Below, one piece after another: positions 46,801 to 58,200 of a DNA stretch of 64,000 bases; the stretch's first letter is position 1; the number at the start of each line of letters is the position of its first letter. The notes below the pieces were generated by a model. That model saw only the letters and a list, made by a program, of their open reading frames with translations, was not told the origin of the DNA and made no database searches. This DNA comes from Amphibalanus amphitrite (Eukaryota > Arthropoda > Thecostraca > Balanomorpha > Balanidae), in NCBI RefSeq assembly GCF_019059575.1, contig NW_024881622.1, forward strand, positions 868,001-932,000, in the 5' to 3' direction. The position numbers were made by a program, and so were the translations under genes.

Positions 46801-49800
46801 TCGTCTCTCGCTGGACGACGGCCTCCTGAAGCGCTGGGGCGTCGTCCTCTTCAAGGGCATCGTCCGGCTCTGGATCGTCGTGGTCGCCATCATGCTCTTT
46901 GTCTACGGCATCGGCGAGGAGCGCGTCGTCATCATACAGATCTTCTACATGGCCTTCTTCCTCTTCTTCATATCCATGTTCCAGGTACTTAACTTTCTTG
47001 ATACTCCGAGCTTCGTATTTTGCTGAATGTCGCTGTGTTTTTATGTTGTCATTCTTTGAAATGGACATGGTGGTCACTTGAGTCATTCTCCTCGACGCTT
47101 AAAGCCGGACACACTTATACCTGACATGATTCTATGAGATCATAGCTCGCTTAGGAATAAAATTTACCATCCCTCCCAAAATATAACTCCCAAATACCAA
47201 ATATCATCGCTGACATTTTGTTTCTGTTCTCCCAGATATCGTTCCGGGTGTGGCGCCGCCTTCTGTACGGGTTCACGATGACGCTCATCCTGTACCAGAT
47301 GCTAGTGCTCGTCACCATTTACCTCTATCAGTTCAAACACATTCACGAGTGGATCACCGACTTGGGCATATCGCAGCAGTGGCAGCGCGACCTGGGCCTG
47401 GAGGTGTACCAGACGGGGAGGTAAGCTGCGGCATGGATGGCTCCGAGGGAAGGCCCCAATTTATCGTCACATCCTGTATGACAATGAATCCTGTATGGAA
47501 CAAGCTAGTTAGTTAAATGCATTTCTACTTTCTAGTCTTAACTCTTATTGACCATTGTTACGCCAGCAGCTCAAATATGTCCTGCAATAACGCTTGGAAA
47601 CATGGTTCACTGACATATGCCGTATTGATTAACTCTTCTTTACAGATTGTTTATCAAGCTACTGTTCCCGACGCTGTTCATGATTGTGTGCGTGGTCTAC
47701 ATTCAACACATCCACAAGGACTTCATGGCTCTCACCGACGAGGAACGCTACCACAGGTTAGTGTGACCTGATATAACCTCGTTTGGCTCTAGGTGACAGT
47801 TTCATATGTGATTGTTACTAGCACGCTATTCTAATATTAACGATTTGATACCATACTGATCACCAACACCCTGTTAGGTTATGGAGCCAAGTTAATTGTT
47901 TTCCTTGCTAGTGAAATTAATGCGCCACCATGAAACCTATGCTTGTGTTATTCCGTATGACTGTAACTTTAGATTTATATGCCAAGTCTGCCCTCCTGCA
48001 GACGCCCGGAGCCGGCCGGCGCGCCCGCCTCCCAGCCCGCCTCAGCCGCCGCCTCTCCCGCCGGCTCGCCGACCGGAGAGCCGCCCGACTCTCCCTCGCC
48101 GGTGCCCGTGTTCAGTCCCTCAGCGGACACCATCAACAACACTGTGGACACCGTGGACACGGCGGACACCGCGGACACGGACCGGACAGCGGACACGGTG
48201 CAGCTGGCGGGCGCGGCGCCCGTGGCAGAGCCGGAGGAGGAGGAGATGGGCGTGCTGCCCGGAGGACTGCTCGAGGTGCCCACCACCGAGCACGGCCCGG
48301 CACTGGACGAGACCAGCAGCCTCAGAGAGATGAAAGGTGCGTTAGGTGGCCCTTCTGTGGGACTGTCTCCGGGTGATGAAAGGTAGGGATGTCCTTTTGA
48401 GGGAGCAGCCTCAGAGAGCGTGAGGTAGCCCTTCTGTCGGGCAGCCTCAGCGAGATGGAAAATTGACGAGGCTGCCCTTTTGTTTGACTGTCTCAGGGAT
48501 ATTAAAGGTGCGTTTTTTTGTCAAGGGTATCGGAGGGTGAGAGATAGATGTATGGATATTGCATAAGGGTATCGGAGGGTGGAGATAGGTGCCTGGATAT
48601 TTAGAAAAAGCCTATCATATGGAAGAAAGTTAGGTAGTGTGCGAGCAGTGTGGTCTGTGGCTCTAAAATTGGAATGCATTTATGGCTACTGAATCTGCCG
48701 ATCCCGTTGGTTGAGGCTGAACATTTTTTTTTTCATCAGGCTGGTTGTTCCACTACTGCGCCCGGGCCTGGAACCTGGCCGTGGCGCTGCTGGACAAGCT
48801 GCTCTGGGTGTTCTGCCGGCTGATGGAGATCCACGGCATGAAGGTCAACATGTTCGCCATCACCATGGTCACCGTCTTTGATGTAAGTGACTCGGGTGGT
48901 GACTGCTCCAAGATGGCCATGGGTGACAATCGTAGGTGCTACAGTATGCCTGGTTAGTTATTGCAGTGTGGCTAGCTTTGTACTGAAGTGGCCAGTAAGA
49001 CCGATGATAACGATTTCTGGTCCTGTTTGGACTGATATAGCGTGATCGGGACATGTCGTATTATGATATGTGAATATTATGTTGCTACCTGCCTTGGAGC
49101 GATGTAGCAAACGACGATGTCAATTGGCTTTTCAACCGGTGTTAAACCAGCTTTCTCTGAATCCGCCCTTCCATTTGGCTGTTCCAACTTGAAATGTTAC
49201 AAACTGAGACGTTGTGCTCCGTCGCCAGGTGTGCGCGGTCCACTTCTGCCTGCTGCTGCTGGTGTGCGTGGCCCTGCTGCTGGAGAGCCGCGGTCAGAAG
49301 GTGTGCTGTGACCTGGCCATCTGCTGGGTCAGTCTGCTGCTGCTGCTGCGCATGATCTACCAGATGGACGTCATCCCAGGGGACCTGTGGACTGTCAACT
49401 GCACGGTGCGTAGCAGAAAAAAGTTTCATGTTTGTATGCTATTTTGTGCGAGTTAAACATGGACGCAGTTATTATTCGTCGTTGTCAGTGAGCTCGCAAC
49501 GTTCACAAAGGAGGCGAGGAATAAAATACTGGGTGATAATTTACACACTACGTTGCGGCGCTAGTTTATCTTCTTTGCTCTCTGCATATCGGCAAGGGAG
49601 AAGTGTGCCTCATTTGTCCGTGATCGCCTTTTTATTTCTGTCCGTTACAGTTCTCGATGCCCCACCTGGCGCCGGCGAAGGGAGCAGCGGCCCCGGCGGC
49701 AGCTCTCCTCCTGAACACCACTCACAACACCACCGTTCACGGCCTGGTGTGGTTCGGTCTGCAGAAGATGGACAGCCTGCCGCAGTACGTCACCGGATAC

Positions 49801-52179
49801 ATCGGTACGTTATATCGCCGAACGGCTGACGAAACACAGCGACTTTTCTGGGAAATTTGCAAGGGAACGCGGATTTTAAATTATCCTTATAAGATTAATC
49901 TACGTGGTAATGATAATTTAACATCCACGTCGTGGATGTTAAATTATCATTCTAATTTTAATCTAATTTCATTTGATAATTTTGCCTTGCGACAGTGGTC
50001 ACTGCTTTTTATGATGCATTAACATCTCCGGTATGTAATACTTCTCGAATATTAGAACGGATGCTGGTCAGTTATGGAGAGTCTGTGAATGCAGCTCCTT
50101 TCCTTACAATCTGACTACATCTTCACCCCCCCCCCCCCGTCCAGGCGTCATCCTGGTGCTGACTCTGCACAAGTCGGTGTCGGTGCGCGCCCTGTACCGC
50201 TGTCTGCGGGACGGACACGCCCCCACCGAGGGAGTGTTCTTTGCCGGTGTGGGCCGCGCCCACTCGGACCGGGGCCTCTTCGAGATGACCAAGTACCTCG
50301 TCAACTACTGCTTCTACAAGTTCGGCGTCGAGGTAAGCTATCAACTTCAGGGTGTTAGGTGTTCAGCCAAGTGCGTGAACAAACTGTTAACATATTTTCT
50401 TCCAGTGTAGTGACTGAACGTGCCTGGCGTACCGACTGTTGGGCTGTCCTTGCTGTCTGCCACGATAAGGAGCATTGTGGTGCTATCTTTGAATGTAATT
50501 TTGCTGGCTCCTCTGAATATATTTTAGGAATATTTTAATTCCACTTGCAATATTCTCTCGCCACCTGTTCATCTCGCCTCGCTTACCCGTCTCCTCTGCG
50601 CTGCTCTCCCCCGCAGATCACTCTGATCGCTCTGGTGATCCTGGTCGGCGTGCGGCTGGACGTGGTCTCGGTGCTGTACGCCCTCTGGCTGTGCGGCCTG
50701 TTCAGCCTCCGGCGGCCGGCGCTGGCCCGCGTCTGGCCAGTGTTTGTGGTGTTCGCTGCAGTGCTGACCCCGCTACAGTACCTACTGGCGCTCGGACTGC
50801 CCGCCGGACTCTGCTACGGTAGGGAGGGGTGTTAAAGATGAGCTGATAGGCTGGATTCTAACATACATGGCAGTCGGGACCATGTTGTGGTGAGGATGCT
50901 TTGGTCGATAGAATGTGCTGTTTTGGGGATGGGCTGAGGCGGCTTTGGTCGACCGCTAGACTGCTCCTGAGGGAGGGGACTGCTTATTAAGAATGATGTG
51001 GTCAGATTTCAGAACTGAATATTATTTTCTTTCCTGTTTGAAAACATGTGTAGGCGTTTGCCACATTTGGTTGCCAACCGAAAAGAGCAGAACAAGAGCT
51101 TGAGGTACAGTCCACAGCAGAAGTAATGTGTGGTTTCAGTCATGGGTATGTTCTGCTTCTGAAGCCTAGGAACGATTAGCCAGACTGCAACGAGACTTTA
51201 AATGTAGCTTACATGTATCTTCACCCTTGCAGCTACAACTTTATCTATTGACGTCTTCTTTTCAATCAGTCCGCATTTAAAAATCGTCGGTCAAAGCCAT
51301 CCGTTGAGATTGGTAAAACCACACATTACTTTAGCGGTGGGCTGTACTTTCAGGCACCATCATGTGCCGGTAAAACGTTAGTTTTTATAGTTCGTTTTTC
51401 TTAAGTTTGCCCCTCACTGTAAACGTCTCTTTGATTACAGCTCGAGAATTGCTAGCTGAATTACTGAGAAAACTGGTTAGCACGCCACACATTGTATTGT
51501 AGATATGAATGATATTTTCAAAAATAAATTTTGAACACCGGCGATTTAAGGTTATGTTAAGCGCCGTGCAATTTATCTATTAGTTCAGACATAATGGATG
51601 AGAAGGTTTGTTTCCTCAGATAGTTCATGGAAAAGGGCTGCCATGAGTATTTTTACAAATGCTGATCTGTTGTTGACCTGTGGAGATACGAGTGCCCAAA
51701 AAATCTGTTATACAGGCATGAATCCTTTCTGGAATGAAGTTGTCGAATTATGGGACCAATTTAAACATTGTTTTGATATTTCGCCTGTGAATATTAATGT
51801 GCAGCCGATTTTTCTTTCATCCTTCTTTAAGAGGGATCATAAGTCGATATGGAATAAAAGACTATTAGACTCCGGGTGCATGAATGTAGGAGACTTTATG
51901 TCATCAGATGGGCAAACGATGACGTATGATAATTTTATTTCAGCATTCGGGACAGTCATTTCGCGATTAGAATATATGGGTATTGTAAAAGCCATTAAAA
52001 AGGCATATGGAGGAATGATACCTCACCGGGAAACTGGTCCCACAATGCAACCAGCTTTAGAATGTGTGATGAGTTCAAAGGCAGGGTGTGGGCACTATTA
52101 CAGTGCTTTGATTTTGAGTAAGTACGGATATACTAGATCTAATTTGAAATCGGAATTAAAATGGAATAACGAATTTGAC

Positions 52180-52210
<31 letters not shown>

Positions 52211-55200
52211 TTATTCACTGAAAGACATTGTAATTTTACAAATGATTCGAACAATTGGCGCAAAAGTGCAGATGCACTTGAATCAATGGCGCCGCTTGCA
52301 CAAACATAATAAAATGAATAACACAAAAATGACACAAATAATCATCACAAAATAATTGTTGACGACCGCCCGAGCTCGGTTACCGCTCCGCGACCCCGGC
52401 GATGCGCTGTAGGAAAGGTGTTCCGGACCGCACTTGCCAGACCGACTGCTGCAATCAGTGGGACCGGGATGGGACTAGGATGTAGCCGTAGGTATGTTCG
52501 GTTATAACCGATGGGTATGGATAATAAAGGATTGGACTGCGGCGGCGACCGCACCGCCCACTGCACGGCTCAGATCCTTGCCATGGATTAGTATGTCAAG
52601 TTGCTCAGAGGAGGGGATCGTGCAGAAATCAAAGTTGAGGATATTAGATAAGGAATTGTAAAGGATGTCTCGTTGATGAAGATAGGACGGACAAAAAAGC
52701 AAAAAATGTTTTGTGTTTTCTAAATGATAACCGCAAGAACAGGAAGGTGAATCAGTTTGTTGTATGGAAAAAAGATGAGCGTTGAGTTTTGAAGTGTTAA
52801 GTCGTAGTTTAGTATGAAGTAAATTACCAATCCTTGTACCTTGAAAGAAGAAAAAGGGTGGCCGAGGTGGTAAAATAAGTTCTGATAAATGTTTTTTGAA
52901 GGTTTTTTGGTTAGCATTTAGGCGTAGATGTTCCGGTATGTTGTTCCAAATACGTGTAGAGCAGGGAATAAAAGATTTGTAGTAGGAGGTTGTTCTGGCC
53001 ATCGGTATAGTTTGTGTTAAAGTGTTGCGTAGTGTTCTTGTGGTATTTTGCTGTCTTGTGTTTGGAATAATAGATTTGATAAATGTTGGAACTTTAGGGT
53101 TAAACACTAGTTTGTGATAGAACTGAATTTTGTGCATTTTCCGTCGGTCAGTCAGTGAAGTCCATCCTAATTCGCGTCGAAGTCCTTCAGTTGATGTCCT
53201 AAGTCCTGTTCCTGTAATCAGTCGTGCTGCTCTGTTCTGTGCCTTTTCTAGTCTCATGCAGTCTGTCATTGTGATGTGTCCGTCATAAATGGTGTCACAG
53301 TAGTCGAGGAAAGGTTGAACGTAAGTAGAATAGAGTGAAAGAAGCATGTTTTTGGGTATGTGTTTCGCTATTGGATATAATGGTCCCATGGATCGGTTGA
53401 ATTTTAGAAGGACGTCATTAATGTGTGTGTGAAAACGTAGATCAGTGGACAGTGTGAGGCCGAGGTGTTTGTGGTCGTTTACTATTGGAATGGGGCTACC
53501 ACCGAAAGTCAGGGTTGCTATGTTTGTCTGTTGTCGGTGTGAAAATGTTTGTTGTGTGGTTTTGGTTGCGTTAAATGTTATAGCCCATGTTTGTCCGTAG
53601 TTGTATATTTTGTCTAAGTCTTCTTGCAGCGTCGTCTGGATGTCATGGAAGTTGTCAGTTGGAGAGTAAGAAGAGTATAAAGAACAGTCATCGGCATAAT
53701 AAAGCATTTTGTTTTGTGTTATGTCACAGAGTCCATTAAGATATAAAATTGCCAGGAGTGGGCCCAAAACTGATCCTTGCGGAACCCCAGCGTCGAGCGT
53801 GAGTGTTTCTGAAGTCGTGTTATTAATGTCAACAGTTTGTCGCCGGTCAGTTAGGTAAGATCCAAGCCACTTTAGTAAGTTATCTGTGATTCCAAATTCT
53901 TTTTCACACTTTGCTAGTAGTCCCTTGTGCCATATTTTTTCGAAGTAACGGGAAATGTCTAAATAAACTGTGGTGAAGTCCTGTCCTTTGTCGAGAGAGC
54001 CGTACAGTGAGTCAGTTATGTAAGTAAGTTGCAGTTGTGTATTGTGTCCCGGTCGGTATCCGCTTTGTCTGTCCGAAAGAAGTGAAAAGTCAGTGATATG
54101 TTGGTATATATGTGAGAAAATGATTTTTTCAAAAACTTTTGAAATACAAGGAAGTAAACTTATTGGCCGATAATTATTTATTTCAGAAGGAATTCCTTTC
54201 CGCTTGAATATTGGTCGAACTTTAGCTATTTTCCAAGATTCAGGGTATTTACCAGTTGTGAGTGATTTGTTAAATAGGCGTGTCAGTGGTTCATGAATAA
54301 GCAGTGCTGTCATCTTCAGAATTTTTGTTGGTAGTCGGTCTGAACCACAGGCTTTATTTACGTCCATGTTATTTAGTGTGTTAAGTACTTCGCCTGGAGT
54401 GATTTGTATGTCGGTCAGAGTGGGCACTGGTTCGTTGTTTCTTGTCAGATATGTCTGGAGCTGTGCAATATGCGTGTTAGTGATGTCTAGTTGTGTTTGT
54501 GAAACGAAATGGTTGTTAAGCATTGTCGCTTTGTCAGTGTCGCTTGTCGCTGTCTTGCCGTCAGGTTGTATAAGAGTTGGTATCGTGTGATTTTGTTTGT
54601 GTCCTGTTAGGTCTTTTAATATTTTATGATATTTGTAAGGGTCGTGTTTGTTCTGTATTAAAAGTGACACCTTATTTTTTACGTGCTCGTCGTACAGTTG
54701 CCTATTTAAGTTTGTCACTAAGTTGCGCTGGGTTCTCCATCGCGCCCATGCTTGTTTGTCTAATTTGCGTTTCCGCGCAGTGTTAAATAGACGTTCCCGT
54801 TTCCTAATTTCCTTCAAAAGTTCCGATGTCACCCAAGGTTTGTTTTGTCTTGGTTTTATTTGTTTAGTCGGGATACACTGTCTGGCTGCGTCCATTATAC
54901 AATTAGTAAAGTCTCTTGCTGCTTGGTCAATGTCTTTGTTAAGAATCGAAGTCCAGTCTGTTCGTAAAAGAATGTGTGTTAGTTTGTCAGCGTCTGTATT
55001 TTGATAATCCCAGTACTCAGAATAAGTAAAGTTGTCATTCTTTTCTCTTTGGATCGATAGTGTTGCGAATACAGGGAAGTGATCAAGTGTTGAGAAGGAA
55101 GAGAAGAGTCCGCTGTTAATGATTAGGTTAGTATTAGATGTAAAGAAAAGGTCGCGTAAATTATGCGTGTCGTTCTCGATGCGAGTGGGTTCGGTGATTA

Positions 55201-58200
55201 ACTGTGTAAGACTTAATGTGTCAGTGGTGTCTTTCAATTTACGGTCAAAAGATGTCAGTCCGCTGTGGTGATAGATGGCTGGAGGGAGGAATATATTACC
55301 GACGTTTAGGTCACCAGTTAACAACACATTTTGAGAGTAGAATTGGGCGCAAGTCACACTGTCAGTAAGTCTGTCGATGAATTCTTGTTGTCGCTGTGCT
55401 GGAAGATTAGGGGGGAGGTATACTGAGCAAAGAAGAAATGTAACATCTTTAATTTTGATTTTTATCCAAATCCATTCTTCACCTGGCAGCTCGAGTGAGG
55501 AAATTCTAGAAAACATGAGTGAACTGTGAATATATACTGCCACGCCTCCTCCATGTCTGTCTCGATGTCTAGTAATGGGTGCGTGAAAGTTGTCAATGGT
55601 GTATAAATTCGGGTTAACTGTATCGTCCAGTTTGGTTTCTGTGAGTGAGAGGATTGAAATCTGATTGAGGTTGACAAAATTTACTAGTTCTTGAAGCTTT
55701 CCGGTGGCCGTGATGCTATTGATGTTTACGTGTGATATCGTAATGTGATTATCAAGCTGATTATTTGTAGTTGGTCCGGGATTTAATTCGATTCCACCAA
55801 TGATTAAAAGAATACGCATATCTGGAAAATAATTGGCCATTTTCAATGAGGAGTGACTGAAGATACGATAGAATAATAACTGGGATGTTTTGGTAAGGAC
55901 GGTAGGGGTTCTGAGGAGAGTGAGAGAGGAGAGGGAGAGAGGAAAGGCGACCTGAGCGTGCCGCAGGGGGTGGCAGGTGATAGCGAGAGGAGAGGGGGAG
56001 GAGAGGTCGAGAGGAGGAGGAGAGGGGGAGGGGAGGAGGGGCTGAGGAGAGGGGGAGGGAGGGGAGGCGACCCGACCGCGCAGTAGAGGGCAGGGCGACC
56101 GCCGCAGCCCGGGGAAGTGTTTGGCGCAAAAAGAAAGATTTAAGGATGGGACAGAGGTGGCGAAGAGCTGAGACGAACAACAACACTCAAGTCGGGTTAG
56201 GGGGGATGAGAACAAATAAAAGGACTGAAGAAAAGGATGATCCGCGGTCGGTCGGCAGCACGGCACGGAGAAGGAGGTCGTAAGTAGGGTGGGCAGAGCG
56301 CCCGGGTCGCGGCGGCGGGCGGATCATCGCGGGCTCGCTAACATAAGACAGTAAATAAAAGAGAGCAAATGGAACACTTATGCAGAATAGACAGGCTGTT
56401 ACTAAATTATAATGCGGTAAATAGGTTTAAACCCATTTAAACTAACCAAATCTAAAAACGAATGAACGCTACTAATATATCTCGCACATTAAATTAGGTG
56501 CTATGGGATGCGAAATAAGACTTGTGCTCAAAACAATAACTCCTTCTCAACGGTTGGAGACTCAGACAGATGCAGAAAGACAGCACTACTGCTTGTGACT
56601 GGCACGTGAGAAAAAAAAAAATGAATCAGTGAAAGAGAAGAAAGGTCCGAATACCCTCGTGAACCCTCGGTAAACATCGGCGAATAATAGGTACTGCTGC
56701 TCATAAACAGCTCTGGTTAACGAAATACCTAGTCGTACCATACTACTTACACACTAAATTACCGACTGCAGTGACATTATAACAGTTTCACTACACAGGC
56801 TATCGTTGAATAGTGTCAGATCGGTTCATACAGTCTATCACCCCTCCCCCCTCCCCCCCCCCCGCCCGGCCCCACCCCGGCACCCGGCCGGCAGGACGGC
56901 GCCCGTGGCACCAGCGCGGCGGGGTGTGAGGGGTTCCACCTCATATCAGGCACTTCACCGACATTTCAGCTGACATCACAGAAGATGTAACACATAAACA
57001 ACATAAACACACTTCTAAACTTTCCCAGTTGGACAGTCTGTGTTCGCATGATCTACTTTTTACCGAGCTTTTTAAGGTTAGTTCCACGTTTCTTGCGCTT
57101 ACCTTGACCTTCGGCGGCAGCAGTCTCACCATCACCGGTCACCGGGGAAGACGGAGCGGTCCCTGTGCCCGGCGGAGCAGGTGACGGTCCCGCACCGGAC
57201 ACCTCAGCAGGCACTCCCACTCCCGGCGACAGAGTGGCAGCTCTCGCCCCCGGCTCCGGCGACTCGGCCGTCGTCTCCTCGGTCGACTCGGCCTCGCCAG
57301 CTGCAGTCTCGGCCTCAGCTTCTGTTGCCGTCCTGGTCGACACTTCCGGCTCCGGTTCGGTCTCGGCGGCTTCGGCTTCAGCCCCGGCCCCTGGCACGTC
57401 CGGAGAGAACTCGACTGGCAAGCATTGTACCAGAGAGGACATACTTGTACGAAGAACACGGCTTTATTGTGGTTCCAGGACAGACTTCTGCATAGAATAT
57501 TGACCACAAATACTTTTGTTGCCAAATTTATGAACAGTAGTGATTTGTGTACTTTTTGTGGTAACGAGAGAGAAACCTTAACTCATCTGTTTGTTCTTTG
57601 TAATAAGGTACGCACTATTTGGGAATGCATTGAGCGTCGTATTCAGGAAAAACTTGGGATAAACGTAACTTTAGGAAAGGCTGATATTATTATAGGCTTA
57701 GATAAAGACTTTCAACTATCGTTAGAAACTATGCGTAGTGTTCAGCGTTTGATTCTGTTGGCCAAATACTACATATATAGAACAAAGGCGGCTAAAGGAA
57801 TTTTGTCTATTAACTCATTAAATAACTTTTTAAAAATTCTCACAAAGGCGGAATGCATTGGAGTGGATCAGACGATAGGCTCGGAACGGGGGAAGAAGCA
57901 GCGTGAGGCACATGTGAACTTGTGTGGGTGAGTGCAGCCGACGTATACTGTGGCCGGATTATGGTACGCGCGCTCTGCCCGCCCCTAACCCAACCCGGCT
58001 AACCGGAGGCCGGCCTTATAAAGGGTCGGCCGGCCGACCGGGCGCGCGGTTCGCCACCATCAGTGTGACGGGTCGCGGGCCCGGCCGGCGGCCTGGGGCA
58101 TCGCCCCAGCGAGGCTGAGTAGTTACGCATTTCGTGGGGCGATGCGGGGCGGGGCAGTATGTTGTGGGTGTTGCGATATAGTGAATGTGTAATATGTCCT

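Larger units (their letters stand above)
52180..57420 (-). mobile_element. Near full-length CR1/L2-like LINE (B) inserted in LINE A
   Basis: About 5.2 kb on the minus strand. In transcript order it has an ORF1-like frame (57442 to 57053), a GC-rich low-complexity spacer, ORF2 (56266 to 52502), and a 3'UTR with AATAAA at about 52211-52216. It terminates in a (CT)n tract of about 26 bp (52180-52205 read as GA on +). Ending in a simple repeat rather than poly(A) is common in CR1/L2-type elements. Its ends abut the two LINE A fragments; exact junctions are uncertain because of the GA repeat. Confidence 0.75.

Noticed and set aside
48002..48286. Overlapping GC-rich ORFs in other frames over PIEZO exon 17
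   Set aside because: Shadow frames of a GC-rich coding exon; only the 48002 frame joins exons 16 and 18 in phase.
54366..55004. Plus-strand ORFs opposite LINE B
   Set aside because: Antisense shadows of the ORF2 reverse transcriptase.
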